64,000 nucleotides of DNA from Nephrocerus scutellatus (GCA_947095585.1 OX352763.1:99303908-99367907); one strand, 5' to 3'; counted from the first letter of the stretch, positions 1 to 11,123 are shown. Notes: a model not told the origin generated them from the sequence alone. Translations and numbers: made by a program.

Positions 1-599
1 GGGTAGAGTTAAGATTTCACTCTCGTGGCTTAGCTTTGAAACTGTACGCCAAATCATATTATTTGCAAAGTTTTGTAACCGACACTATAACTTTGCTACC
101 CGTAAGCAATCGACGGGTAAGGTATCGTTTACTCAGCAAGATATTTTCTCAATTTGTTGTTCTTGTCTAATTTGGTTTCGGTTTGGCGTTCTATTTGCAA
201 AGCATTCACAACGAAAACTCTGTCACTTTGGCAGCTTACCCGTAGTATGTTTTGAGCTAATCGAAAGAGGAATAAAAAAAAATAGCTGAAGAAGCGGTTG
301 TTCGTGAGAACACAGTGCGTATTCTACTGAGCACAACGGTCAAAACGTGCTGATGGCAGCAAATACAACAATAGAAACCCAAATCACCAGCAAATGCTTG
401 TTCATTATGAATACGGGGAGGGTTAGCTGAAGCCTACCTTGAAGACCTATCTACCAGCAGTAGAATTCTATTCTGCCCACATGGACTTCTCTTGTCCGAT
501 ATCGCTATATGTTTTTATTAACCTGGTAGGAATTTTATTGTTCCTAAAGAAAAAAATACGAAGTCTTTAATATATGCGTTCCAAGGTTCAAAAGCTCCA
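1..599. other. No recognised feature
   Basis: I see no coding similarity, long repeat or structured RNA in this stretch. It may include the decayed 5' part of the LINE that becomes readable from about 600, but no reverse transcriptase or endonuclease motif can be made out here. Confidence 0.4.
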
Positions 600-1585
600 A
601 GGTCATGGAAGCCCTGATCTATCGTAAGCTTATATGCAATACCTTGAATCACGTGAAATCCTTAGTGACCAGCAGTATGGTGTTCGTAGGCAACGTTCTA
701 CAGGTGACCTGATGGCTTATCTCACTGAAAAGTGGAACCAGTCTATTCACAAATTTGGTGAAAGTAAAGTTGTTGCACTCGACAGACTTTGACAGAGTCT
801 GGCATCAATCTCTTTCGTCGAAAATGAATGCTTATGGAATTAATAACACCCTGCTCGATTGGACTAGTAACTACTTTTCTGACCGTTCAATCCAGGTCGT
901 GTTCCTCAGGGCTCTGTTTTATCTCCGACACTCTTTCTGATTTTCATTAATGATCTCCTATCCACAACCTCTAATCCAATCCATTCTTTCGCTGACGACA
1001 TTACTCTTTAGCTTTTCATATTACTTCACGCTTTCTGCACGCCCCACTTGCACTTGAAGAACAACGTATGTTAAGCACGTTAAATTCTGACCTTGACAGC
1101 ATAACAAGGTGGGGACTAAATAATAGAGTTGAATTTAACGCTTCTAAAACCCATTGCTGTCTTCTGTCATCCAAGCGTATTTTAAACCCCCAACCTTTAT
1201 CCATGAATGGATCTTGCATAAAAGAAACTTAAAAACTCTAAATTCTCGTTATGTGCGTCAACAACAAGCTTTGTTGGACCATATCTTTGCCATCGCCAAA
1301 AATGCTGCAGGATGTTTAGGTTTCCTAAAAAGGTTAAAAGATGTACTTTACTTCTTCAGATCTGGCTACTATTTACAAGGCGTATTCCTTCTTTAGCCGC
1401 ACGATAGTTATGTGGAATTAATTGCCTGTGTGTTTCCGCATTTGTATGACCTGCAGTCGTTTAAGACACGTGCATAGACATCTCTTTTCCTTTCTTTTCC
1501 TCTCCTTAATTTCCGCCCACGCTGTGCAAAGCAGCATAAGGGTGCAATTCCTTTAGCGTGTGTAGATACATTATAAAAAAAAAGG
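600..1585 (+). pseudogene. Decayed non-LTR retrotransposon (Jockey/CR1-group), RT to 3' end
   Basis: Fragments of a LINE reverse transcriptase can be read in shifting frames. In order they are: a block resembling LSDQQYGVRRQRSTGDLMAY (about 658-720), FDRVWHQSL (about 788-815), GSVLSPTLFLIFINDLL (about 908-958) and the catalytic box SFADD (about 988-1002). Downstream is a decayed C-terminal region, then an A-run at 1575-1583 that would be the 3' tail. In these elements the enzyme performs target-primed reverse transcription at a nicked site. Several frameshifts and stops make this copy non-functional. The same block order, much better preserved, occurs on the minus strand at 44.1-46.1 kb, so the two probably belong to related families. 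The 5' endonuclease is not visible, consistent with 5' truncation. Clade assignment is by motif style only. Confidence 0.75.
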
Positions 1586-3330
1586 ATTCAACCTTAAAAG
1601 TATTCACTGATATAATAATGAAACTATAATGAACCCTAAAAATATACAGTGAAATGTAATGATTATTGCAAGTTTTATTTACAAGATTTAACCCTAAAAG
1701 TATTCCCTGAATTGTAATTATTGTTGCAATTTATAATAAAGGAATTTTTAAAGTTTATAGGAAGGAACAATTTTCATAAGCTATGCCATATGTATAGTAA
1801 TATTTTTTATCATGATATTTTAAAACACAACAACAATTTAAGAAAGTGATAGGGATAAAGTGGTTTTGAAAAATAACCTTTAATAGTTCCGCGAAATGCA
1901 AATGCACTCCAAAAACCTAGGGTTTCGTGTTTACTATTTGGGATTTTATTTCAGGACACTTTGTCGATCATTTTGACATATTTCTGTTTGCGAAGCTACA
2001 ATCAATGCTGAATGCAATGCAATAGTGAATCCTTCTAAACATTTAAAAATTAGTTTAAGGATATAAAGAAGCGAGTGCTTGATAATAACACACACACACA
2101 AACATTAACACAGCCTACTTCCAATTTGAGATTGGGATACGTATATTCTGATGTGCAGCTTGTCACGGTGCGTCGCGTTATAGTGTATGACCTCACTCGT
2201 ATAAAAGCAGAATTTTGAGTGCCGAAAAAATAAAACTCCCACACAAGCTGCAGCGCAGATATAACCAAATTTAATTCTGCCAGCACTCTTTGCTCCTCGT
2301 TGGTACTTTTTTTGTCATTTTGCTAAAATTCGATCGAAAATTATCACTGTTCCGTACAACTGCAGCAGCACCAATTGTCTACGCATCGAGCGCGAGAGAT
2401 CCATTATCGATTTGTATTTATGGATTGAAGTGGGGGGAAGCATCAGAATACTCGCTATATACATAAGCCAAGCACGATCCCAGTTTCAAAGACAGTTAAA
2501 AAACTTTTTTTCATCAGACGACAGCATTCAATGCGATCATCAGCAGGTTGGCACACAACCCGGCCCAAACAAAACGAGAGACGTTTTCAATAAATACCCT
2601 TTGCCGTCGCGTCTGATCACTAACGTGCTTATATGCTCTTCCTGTGTTTCAGGTTCGGCGACGACGTTGATCATCGAAGCAAATTGAAAAGAAGTTATTT
2701 AGAAATTTGCATATTAAGCGAGGGCGTTTGTTCGCCTGCTATTTATTATAAACGGGGAATTGTCGTCAGCTTGATCAGCGACACTGCGCTCCTCGTCAAA
2801 ATCTCGCTGAACCTTTTAATACCCGCCGAGCATTCCTGCTTTATTTTTTTTTACTTGAACGTCTTTTTTTTTCATTGAATGGTTCGCTTATCATTGAATA
2901 AATGAATGATCGGCGAGAATATAATGATATTCAATTGAATTAAAAAAAAAAATTCAAAATATCTACAGAGAAATCGATCAAGGACAATGACAGCATACAC
3001 TGCGAAAAATATTTCTGACAATTTGTTGGACAATTTTTTATCAGAATTAAAATTTTTTTCTCTACCCAGAAGCGAGATAGAAGAAGAACCAGAAAAGAGT
3101 TAATTGTAAAGCAATTCTTTTTAGTACTACAATTTACCAAAGGACTGAACTGGGCCTTCCGACAGGTTCCATAATATTTTTGTTAGGACAACACCGGACA
3201 TCGGCTGTAAAGCTAAAAATGTCATTAAGTACCGCAGGGAATCTTTAAAATGTGTTATTATCAGATTTATTTAAAGTTTTATACATGAGTTGAGATTATA
3301 GCGAAATTTGAGTACGCAGATCGAACATTT
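1586..3330. other. AT-rich non-coding DNA, nothing recognised
   Basis: Contains a short (CA)n run near 2090 and T- or A-runs at 2846-2872 and 2941-2950. The interval 2290-2880 is less AT-rich than its flanks and has short open frames on the plus strand, but none resembles a known family. No host exon can be supported. Confidence 0.4.
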
Positions 3331-3334
3331 TAGA

Positions 3335-3800
3335 TCAAAAGGTTAAACAATTTAGTACTTAATGACTTATTTTTGTACATGTAACGAAACTACAAATTTA
3401 GTACTCTCTTAGAGAAATTTTAGTGCAAAAGATTAAAATTTTAGTACTTATGTCCAGTATATTTCAGATTTTAGTACTATTTTTGTACACACTGTTACAA
3501 CTTTTAAAAGATAGAGGTAAGTAATTAATTTAAATATAAAAGGTAAAGGTAAGTAATTAATCCGACCGAAAACGAAATTTAAGTACACTTTTAAATGTAT
3601 TTTAATAATAAAAGATCAAACGTTTTAGTACTTAAGTCCAGTTTATCTCATATTTTAGTACATACATTTTAATTTTTTTAATAAACAATGTTAAACTTTA
3701 CAGTTACGGTTGATAACTAAAATTTAGTTCTCCTTGGAAGGTTAAGGTTAAAAGTATTAGTACCTGATAACAGCTTTTTAGTACACTTTTAAAATAATTT
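3335..3800. repeat. Degenerate direct repeats carrying TTTAGTACT
   Basis: The motif TTTAGTACT or a close variant recurs at about 3351, 3396, 3443, 3472, 3626, 3653 and 3778. Two longer blocks, about 3425-3487 and 3608-3670, share the same order (AAAAGAT, TTTTAGTACTTA, GTCCAG, then a second TTTTAGTA), spaced about 183 bp. A third, weaker block begins near 3333. This looks like an old tandem repeat that has diverged. Confidence 0.6.
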
Positions 3801-4952
3801 TAGGATTAAATATTACATTTTTATATTAGACGCTTAATTAAGAAACACTATGGATGTTTGGATGCCATAGTGCTTCATCTGCTAGGGATTTAAAAGTTAA
3901 ATAACTTAAGTAATATTAGCGAAAATATATGCGTCAACACCTTTATTAAAATTGTTTAGTATCGACATAGATACTTGGATAATTAATTTTTATTACTTTC
4001 ATACTTTATTTTTATTAATACTTTCATAACTTTTGCATAATTTTAGAGCCTACATTTGATCTAAATGTCTTTTTATAAAATTTAGAAATATGACTGTACT
4101 TAGTTAATTTTTTTTATTATTAGGTATAAACACTTTTGTAGACCACTGTAACTATATCTACAAGTATTATATATCTCTATAAGATATAACAAAATGTATA
4201 GCGACAAAGTGACACTCCCGGATGGCTAATGAAATGACGACACAACGACGAAGACTCCTTTTCCAAAACTGTAATGTAATCAAGCAACAATAGTGCAGTA
4301 CCGTGGTGATCGCAGGTTAAGAGGAGGATTTTAACATTTCAATGGATCATAAATTATGTTGCGATTTGTTGTTGTTGTTTTTTTATTTTGCATTCTCCTT
4401 TGACTGTCGCCCCATTCATGAAGACGATAACAACACCAGCACATCACAAGAAATAGGTGAGTAACACTGAGTTTGCATATTAGCATCAAGGAAGAAAAAA
4501 AACCATAAGCCCGTGACGCTCCTTTTCTGGGCATTTTCTGCAGACATTGCGTAGGTGCATTGGATAGGGGATTATAAAAGAAAAATCAATTTTTTTCATG
4601 AATGAAATTTTAAAAACCGCCGCCGTGCTCTCTCAACATGGTTGCACTTCGGGCAATGAATTTATCATTTTCATTAGTGCCTCACACAGATTCATTGTTG
4701 CATTGAAAGTGCAGAGGCAAAAAATTTGTTGATGTTTTGGTGACGTCACGATTAATTGGAATTAGGAGAGAAAATTTTCCTATTACATTGCATCAGTGAT
4801 GCCGTTTGCCATATTTTTAGTGAAGTATTTTCAGGAAAAGATCTAGGTATTTTAATGAAAAGTGAAGTATCATTATAGAAATTGAGTTTCTTATTTTAGA
4901 CTATTATTTTATGCGAAGAAAAAAATATCTTAGTATTTTTAATTGATAATAT
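3801..4952. other. AT-rich non-coding DNA, nothing recognised
   Basis: No coding similarity or repeat was recognised. The stretch ends in ATAATATGTAATAATATT, which is the microsatellite tail of the SINE fragment that follows. Confidence 0.4.
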
Positions 4953-5115
4953 GTAATAATATTCAGCGCGACAGAGACCATTGCGGTCCAAGGCCTATCT
5001 TCTCACACCCATTTGTGTTGAGCATGTATATTTTTGCACACAAATGGAGGGGACCTACAATTTAATGCCGGATCCGAACGACGAATTGAGAAGCTTTCCG
5101 TGACAAGTTTTTACC
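4953..5115 (-). mobile_element. tRNA-derived SINE, 3' part only
   Basis: This matches the 3' half of the two complete SINE copies at 32.1 and 61.4 kb, in the same minus orientation. Shared landmarks are GCGCGACAGA, GGTCCAAGGCCT, a GCACACAAATGGA-like block, ACCTACAATTTAATGCCGG and GAATTGAGAAGCTTTCCGTG. The (AAT)n tail end lies at 4953-4963. The tRNA-like head with A and B boxes is missing. Similarity fades after the GTGACAAG block near 5110, so this copy is truncated or decayed. Confidence 0.8.
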
Positions 5116-5228
5116 ATCAGAACGGTACATTTTTTAAATATCTGTACTGGCATCAGATATTCGTCGCCCTTTATGGACTGTGTGCGGTGTGTGCTGCGCA
5201 GTCAGCTGCGCTGCATGGTTTTGATGGT

Positions 5229-5247
5229 GGTGGAGAGAGAGAGAGAA
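5229..5247. repeat. (GA)n microsatellite
   Basis: Short uninterrupted GA run within otherwise unremarkable sequence between the SINE fragment and the satellite array. Confidence 0.7.
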
Positions 5248-5431
5248 ATCTTAGCGCACGCACAAATGAACCCAGCAAATGAAACGAGACATACATGTTT
5301 TATGCTTACTTCAACTTACATTTTTTATTTACTGAATTGTATTTTTATTGATGTCGTTTTTTGACGTGACAACGTCTCACTCCAAGGTTTAAGAGGGTAC
5401 ATGTTCAAAAACTCAAATGTTAAATGTCACT

Positions 5432-5477
5432 ATTTAACAGATGTTAAGTTACGTATTTAACAGATGTTAAGTTACGT
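5432..5477. repeat. 23-bp direct tandem duplication
   Basis: The unit TATTTAACAGATGTTAAGTT plus ACG occurs twice head to tail with no visible difference. It lies just outside the left edge of the 118-bp satellite and is unrelated to it in sequence. Confidence 0.85.
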
Positions 5478-5496
5478 TTTTTAATATCCAATGGGA

Positions 5497-6256
5497 TTTG
5501 GTCATGAGGAACTAGAGTTTTTGAACAAAGCAATTTATCAAGCGATTCGCATGAAATTCGGAATGTAGGACTAATATGTGACTATAAGACTTGTTCCTAT
5601 GGAAATTCTGGGATCTGGCCAATTGGGTCTGGGATTTTTGGAACCAAGCCATTTCTTAAGGGATTCGTATGAAACTCGGAATGTAGGACTAATATGTGAC
5701 TATAGGACGTGTTCTATGGAAATTCTGGGATCTGGCCAATTGGGTCTGGGATTTTTGGAACCAAGCCATTTCTCAAGGGATTCGTATGAAACTCGGAATG
5801 TAGGACTAATATGTGACTATAGGACTTGTTCCTATGGAAATTCTGGGATCTGGCCAATAGGGTCTGGGATTTTTGGAACCAAGCCATTTCTCTAGGGATT
5901 CGTATGAAACTCGGAATGTAGGACTAATATGTGACTATAGGACTTGTTCCTATGGAAATTCTAGGATCTGGCCAATAGGGTCTGGGATTTTTGGAACCAA
6001 GCCATTTCTCAAGGGATTCGTATGAAACTCGGAATGTAGGACTAAGATGTGACTATAAGATTTCTTCCTATGGAAATTCTGGAATATGATCATTATTGTC
6101 TGGAATTTCTGGAACAAAGCAATTTCTCAAGCGATTAAAATGAAATTCGGAATGCAGGACTAATATGCGGCTATAAGACTTCTTCCTATGGGAATTCTGG
6201 AGTATGATCATTATGGTCTGGAATTTCGGGAACTAAGCAATTTCTCAAGCGACTCG
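5497..6256. repeat. Satellite array, about 118-bp unit, about 6.4 copies
   Basis: Head-to-tail repeats can be indexed by GGAAATTCT at 5601, 5718, 5836, 5954 and 6072, and a variant at about 6190, giving periods of 117-119 bp. Landmarks inside each unit are GGGATCTGGCCAAT, GGGATTTTTGGAACCAAGCC, a GATTCGTATGAAACTCGGAA-like block and TAGGACTAATATGTGACTAT. The central units (about 5600-6070) are almost identical, while the outer units on both sides are clearly diverged; this is the usual result of unequal exchange homogenising the middle. One unit lost two bases near 5712. A 105-codon frame runs across several units only because the repeat happens to be open in that frame; it is not a gene. Confidence 0.95.
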
Positions 6257-6381
6257 TGCCTTTTAATTTAATCGTAATATTGGCCACAACGTCAACGAAT
6301 TTCACTCCAACCGCGCGTAAAGATTACACGCAAATATTTTTTTAACAGCTCTTACTTCTCCTACTACTATCGACGCAACTG

Positions 6382-6515
6382 CATTACTATGTTTGTGCAG
6401 TGATATGATATATTTAATATGTACCCACCTCACAATAAATTGTTATGAACATTTAAATCAGCTTATAAATTATTTATTCGTTGTATGTGATGTGATTGAT
6501 GATCATGTATGTGGT
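6382..6515. repeat. Copy 1 of a diverged ~130-bp direct repeat
   Basis: This segment aligns with 7239-7355 in the same orientation. Shared blocks in order are TTACTNTGTTTG, GCAGTGATATG, GGTTATGAACATT-like, GCTTATAAAT and GATGTGATNGATGAT followed by GTATGTG. The copies are 857 bp apart with visible substitutions and indels. This is either a dispersed element or an old segmental duplication. Confidence 0.7.
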
Positions 6516-7238
6516 TTCAATAACATACAATTAAGCAGAGCAGAACGAAACAAACATATGCAGTAGTAGGCTGCGGTCAAGAATTCAGCCGCTGCGCAGT
6601 TTATGCTGCATGTTGGTCAAAAATTCACTTTTTAGCCAATGCATTAAAGAAAAATCGGCTGTGCAGTTTACGCAGCTACTTAAAATGGGATGCAAATAGC
6701 AAAATGTAAATGTCAAATTGTCGCCCTACAAGCAGACTGTAAGTCGGTTCAAAATATAGCCGCAATTTCGTGCATACCGATTGCCTGCCATTTTTTTGTG
6801 CAGCACAAGTTGCGTAACTCCTTAATTCTTTACCGCAGCCGTAGTGATAGTATAGTCTCTGTTCATTTTCTATCGGTCCTCTGCTCTGCTCGTAACAGTG
6901 CTCTCATGAGGTGCAGAAAAACAAAACTACCATAAGTTTCAAAAAAGATCCATGTTACAATGAAAACCTGCAAGCTTCCTTGCAACTATTTCCTGTTCTT
7001 TTCGCTTATCTTATCCTTAGTCATGTTTACAGTAACTAGAGTAAATAACTCTTTGATCTATTACAGAAGGGAGAGAACCATGCAAAAGAAATTTAATCAC
7101 GAATAATTGGCCTGCATGTTTTAAAGCGACATTCTTAGCATACCATTTCGATGCATTGGTTAGTGCTGCTCACTTCTCTTCTCTACAAAATTAATTTAAA
7201 ACAACTCAAATTTTTTTATGAGTTAAAACCAAAAGCTG
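6516..7238. other. Spacer between the two direct repeats, nothing recognised
   Basis: I see no recognisable gene. The plus-strand frame around 6690-6935 resembles no known family. Confidence 0.35.
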
Positions 7239-7355
7239 ATTACTCTGTTTGGGCAGTGATATGCAATATGCAGCCACTTCACAGTTAGTGGTTATGAACA
7301 TTAAAATTCGCTTATAAATAATTTATATATAAGGCGATGTGATGATGATGTATGT
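7239..7355. repeat. Copy 2 of the diverged ~130-bp direct repeat
   Basis: Partner of 6382-6515, with the same blocks in the same order and a somewhat different middle section (GCAATATGCAGCCACTTCAC instead of the ATATTTAATATGTACCC area). Confidence 0.7.
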
Positions 7356-7782
7356 GATAAGCTACGGTGCAAGTTGTAGGACTTGTATTTAGTATAGAAA
7401 TTTTTTTTAATATATACGTCCGTGTTTATGTCCCACAGCCAACAAGATCTTTGTTTTCTTTTCTTCGTCCCGGACAGACGTTGTCACGCTCAAAACCCAA
7501 GGCCGTGTCTTCGACACAGCCTACCCTACTCTTTTTTGTTGTCGATATCAACTTACAGATAGAACAACAAGTTTTCACAATATTCTGTCATTTGGCGTTT
7601 TCATAAATTAGTTCAGAGCAGTCAAAGAGTTCTCAAGATAAATGCTCGTGTTTCTTATTTGCTCAGAGTATGAGCGTGCTCTACGTGCTCAGAATAAAAT
7701 GATCTGAGCATTTTCAATTTTAACATCTGATGTCAAATGTCTGTTTCGATGATTTTCTCCTACAATAAAAATAAAATGGCCC

Positions 7783-7870
7783 AGGATCGAGGGGCTCCCA
7801 TATCAATTTCTGCGATTAGAGAATTTAGATGAAAAATTTTAATTTTTATGGGTTGTTTTTTTTTATTTTT
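7783..7870 (+). repeat. CTGGCTGG-family dispersed repeat, 3' tail fragment
   Basis: It carries only the end of the modular repeat described at 62748-63352: a GGGGCTCCCATA block, then GATTAGAGAATTTAGATGAA, then AATTTTTATGGGTTG and a T-run. The head and internal modules are missing. Confidence 0.8.
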
Positions 7871-7964
7871 AATGATTTAAGTTCAGAATTGCGACTTATC
7901 AAATAATAAATAAATAACAATGGCTTTTAATCAAAGCTTTGTGTTATCTTAATACAACATCTTT

Positions 7965-8130
7965 TGGCGATACCCAGTTCTTGAAACCGTTTGGAGAAAC
8001 AATTCCTTTCACAAGCATGAGTAAATGATCAGTGCTAACTTTAACTAGTCTTGGTCTACACTATTAATCAATTTAGTTTGGGGAAATACCCTCTCAGTAG
8101 TTGCACTACTATGAGGAAAGAAGGCAAACT
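7965..8130 (-). pseudogene. hAT transposase C-terminal (dimerisation) relic
   Basis: On the minus strand, reading down from about 8125, one frame gives FPHSSATTERVFPQTKLIN. This resembles the SSA-x-ERVFS-Q-x-x-LI signature of the C-terminal dimerisation domain of hAT transposases. A shifted frame continues with LLMLVKGIVSPNGF, which fits the following helix. A stop and at least one frameshift separate the two. No N-terminal zinc finger or catalytic block is visible, and no hAT end or 8-bp duplication was found, so this is a short relic abutting the LINE RNase H fragment that starts near 8138. Confidence 0.55.
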
Positions 8131-8137
8131 GTTACGA

Positions 8138-8745
8138 TGCACTTCAATATTTTGCCAGACACAACAAAATCAAACTCGGTTGGGTACGTGGTTATCAGGG
8201 AACAGTAGGCAACGAATTTGCAGATGAACTAGCTAGGGCTGGCTTAAAATCTGCGTTCATAGGACCTGAACCCTACCGTGGTGTCAACTGTGCTGCAGCC
8301 ACAGCACTGATAAATTGTTGTGAACACAAACATTGTCTGTCCCACTGGGAAAGCGTCCGGGACTTAGACAATCCAAACAATTAATTAGGCCCTTTTCTTA
8401 CAAGGACATCTTCAGGAGAGCTTTTTAACAGGTCATTGTGGCTTGCGATAGCACTGCTCGGAGGATGATGAGTCATCCGAGCACATTCTCTGTGAATGTC
8501 CAGCATTATTTTGGGGAAGAGACGCATTTTTCACAAGGAAATATGGTCGACAGCGGAGTTGAGAAATTCCGCCACCAAGCATGTTTCTTACAAGGACATC
8601 CTTAACTTTAATGGGGATAGCATTAGGAGGAGAGTAGAGTAGGAGTTCGTTAGGGAGGTGAATAACCAAACCCTGATATACAATAGATCTTTCAGGTCGC
8701 AGTGTCTGCCATATGTAGGTACTAAGGTAGAAATAAAAAAAAATT
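8138..8745 (+). pseudogene. LINE RNase H domain and 3' end relic (I/LOA-type)
   Basis: The reading frame gives KIKLGWVRGYQGTVGNEFAD followed by ELARAG. This matches the C-terminal part of an RNase H fold (W-V-x-G-H/Y-x-G-x-x-GNE-x-AD) as found in I- and LOA-type non-LTR retrotransposons. Further on, a shifted frame reads SSEHILCECPALFWGR, the cysteine-containing C-terminal motif of the same element groups. Stops and frameshifts interrupt it. An A-run at about 8732-8741 fits the 3' tail. The 5' portion is absent. A related fragment on the minus strand lies at about 48.2-48.56 kb, where EFADELAR is also readable. Confidence 0.75.
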
Positions 8746-9026
8746 GAGGAAAGCAAAACACGGCTCCTATGAAGTCTTCCAAGTTAATTTTTTAAGAATT
8801 TTCTTACATAGAATAATGTTAAATTCTTGATAATTTATGTCCCTAACTACCGATTTATTCAACTCATCACTTAGTATATCACCATTTCAGCTTTAGGACT
8901 AAGATATAAATTATTGAAAACTCTATAAATCGAATTATCAGAAAAATCTACTTGATTAAGTGCTTCTAAATTGATTAAATTTAAATCAATAAAATTGCTT
9001 AAAGCATTTTTAAAGATCTTACATTG
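8746..9026. other. AT-rich spacer, nothing recognised
   Basis: Low-complexity AT-rich DNA between the LINE tail and the 5'-truncation point of the RTE copy. Confidence 0.4.
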
Positions 9027-9081
9027 AAGAAGATCCAACATTGGTCCCTCAATTCAGATAGTGGAGCGCGAATTTGAAGTA
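9027..9081 (+). mobile_element. RTE-type LINE copy 1, left part (split by pogo element)
   Basis: GAAGATCCAACATTGGTCCC, a stretch carrying GTGG-GCGCGAATTTGAAG, and the final TA match the RTE copy at 61047-61104 base for base with few changes. Similarity starts abruptly near 9027, as expected for a 5'-truncated LINE. The rest of the copy resumes at 11314 after the pogo-like insertion. Confidence 0.9.
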
Positions 9082-9448
9082 CAGTAAAACCTGCCAATCG
9101 GGACACTCTATAATCGGACCACCTCCGTATCGGACCACACCTTATGCTTTCCCTGCTATTTTTCATACAATTTTCCCTCTAAAATCGGGACACCTGTTAA
9201 GCGGACCATGGACTACTACTATGCAATGTGTTGCTTAATGTATTTACCTGACTAAATGGACCATGTGTAGAAAGAGATATGCATTTCGTTCTCGTTTGCG
9301 CTTTCATTAATTGGTGGTTCCCCTTTTTTAAGTTGTTTGATGTCAAAGGATTTTAGGAGTCAGTTGAATCAATTTGCATAAGACGAACGCGTCGCGTCGG
9401 TATAATTTTCAGTTTTTATTTGAGTGAACAGAATTTTAAAAAGAAAAA

Positions 9449-11123
9449 ATGAATAAGCGTAACTACCGCGAACTTGACATTGAAAACAAATTTCAAGTTT
9501 TAAAGTGTTACGAAGAGGAACATTTGTCTCAAAGATGTCTTGCACAGAAATTTGGTTGTAGCAAAAGGCAGATCGAAAGAATTTTAAGTACCAAAGAGGA
9601 AATTAAATTGGCGTTTGAAAAGTTTGCTGTTTTAAAACGAAAACGCATAAAATCTTGTTTATCTTTTGCCGAAATAGATGTTTTCACATTCAAGTGGTTC
9701 AGCTTAGCTAGAGAAAAGAATGTGCCAATATCGGGTACGATTCTGCAAGCTAAGGCTCTTTCAATAGCAAAAAATCTTAAGATTGACCATTTCAATGCTT
9801 CTAATGGATGGCTCGAATCCTTCAAAGTGCGACACAACATTGTTTTTAAAATTCTTTGCGGGGAAGGCGCTGATGTTGATACTGCTACATGTCAGGATTT
9901 CAAGAAAATTTTAAAAGCTATCTGTGATGGTTATGACCCTAAAAAACATTTTCAATTTGGATGAAACTGCGTTGTTTTTTAAAGCAACACCTACAAAGTC
10001 TCTTCAACTTAAAAATGAAAAATGCAGCGGGGGTAAACTTTCGAAGGAAAGACTGACAGTAACTTTAATTTGCAGTGCGATGGGAGAAAAAGAACCAGTG
10101 ATGGTCATCGGTAAGATATTTTTTTATAAAAAAAAATTTCGTTTGCTTACTTTTTTTGCTACCAACAGGCAGAGCCGCTAAGCCCCGAGCTTTTAAAAAG
10201 ATGAACGTCGAAAAAGCATTGGGCATAACTTGTAGAAGCAATAAAAAGGCTTGGATGAATTCTGTTTTATTTCGAGAGTGGCTTACCTCTTTCGACAAAA
10301 AAATGATAAAACAAAACCGAAAGGTTCTTGTTTTTGCAGACAACGCTCCTTCTCATGTTATAAGTGGATAAAAAAACGTCGATCTAAAGTTCTTTCCTGC
10401 AAACACAACATCGCATTTACAGGCACTCGATCAAGGCATCATCAAAAGCCTAAAATCCCATTATAGAAAACATCTTATGCAGCATTTGATTTTGTGCATA
10501 GATGAAGCCAATAATATATCTGAAGTGTCAGGTAAAATAAATGTCTTGGATGCATGCGGCTGGCTCAAACTAGCATGGGAGGACGTCACTCCAACCACAA
10601 TTTCAAATTGCTTTAAGAAATGTTGATTTTTCGCAGAAGAGGAACTGAGGAGGTAACACTTCAACCTACTCTGTCTGACGATTTTGTTACTATAGACAAC
10701 AATGTTGTAACATTCCAGGGCTGGTCGGATAATTGGGAAAATGATTTTTTTAACTCTATTCAGCCAGCAACTTCTGAAGCTGAAGTAGAAGAATCTTCTT
10801 CGGATGAAGAAATTGAGACAATTCCTGGACCCTCACAATCTCTCACATTCAAAGACGCATTTTCGCATTTAGACTTGTTAAAAGACTTCTCGTGTGAAAA
10901 TAGATTGGATGAAGTATGGTCGTCTTTAAATAGCTGTTCTCAAAAATTGTTGGCAGCGTTCAAGGATAATGCTGTTGTTCAAAGAAAAAATTACCGATTT
11001 TTTTTCTCAGCAGACAAATTAACATACATATGTACCTATGTACATACATACATATATATATATACATTATGTAGTACATTAATTACAATAACAAATACCG
11101 ATGTATTCAAACAGAAAAAATAA
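9449..11123 (+). pseudogene. pogo/Tigger-like transposase, frameshifted, with intron
   Basis: The start is the ATG at 9449, the first in this frame. The first ~170 codons encode two helix-turn-helix units of CENP-B type: LSQRCLAQKFGCSKRQIERI near the N-terminus, then a block ending near NASNGWLESFKVRH. An extra A in the A-run at about 9940-9945 shifts the frame. The next frame restarts the DDE domain with NIFNLDETALFF (first D) and reaches VMVIG. A 58-bp intron (10111-10168) then interrupts, and coding resumes with RAAKPRAFKK. The second D lies in FADNAPSH and the third in LQALDQG, with 29 residues between them by my count, typical of pogo. An in-frame TAA lies at 10369-10371. The C-terminal acidic region, rich in E, S and D (about 10690-10830), is in another frame. 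Three or so lesions mean a dead but fairly young gene. Confidence 0.88.
10111..10168 (+). other. Spliceosomal intron in the pogo-like transposase gene
   Basis: Starts GTAAGATATT and ends in a T-rich tract followed by ACCAACAG. Removing it restores the frame from VMVIG to RAAKPRAF, the arrangement expected of the family. It splits a glycine codon after its first base. The 58-bp length fits short dipteran introns. Drosophila pogo is also known to need splicing. Confidence 0.85.

Noticed and set aside
5578..5895. 105-codon frame with internal protein repeats
   Set aside because: It is the satellite array read in an open frame; unit lengths vary by non-multiples of three elsewhere in the array, so it is not maintained as coding.
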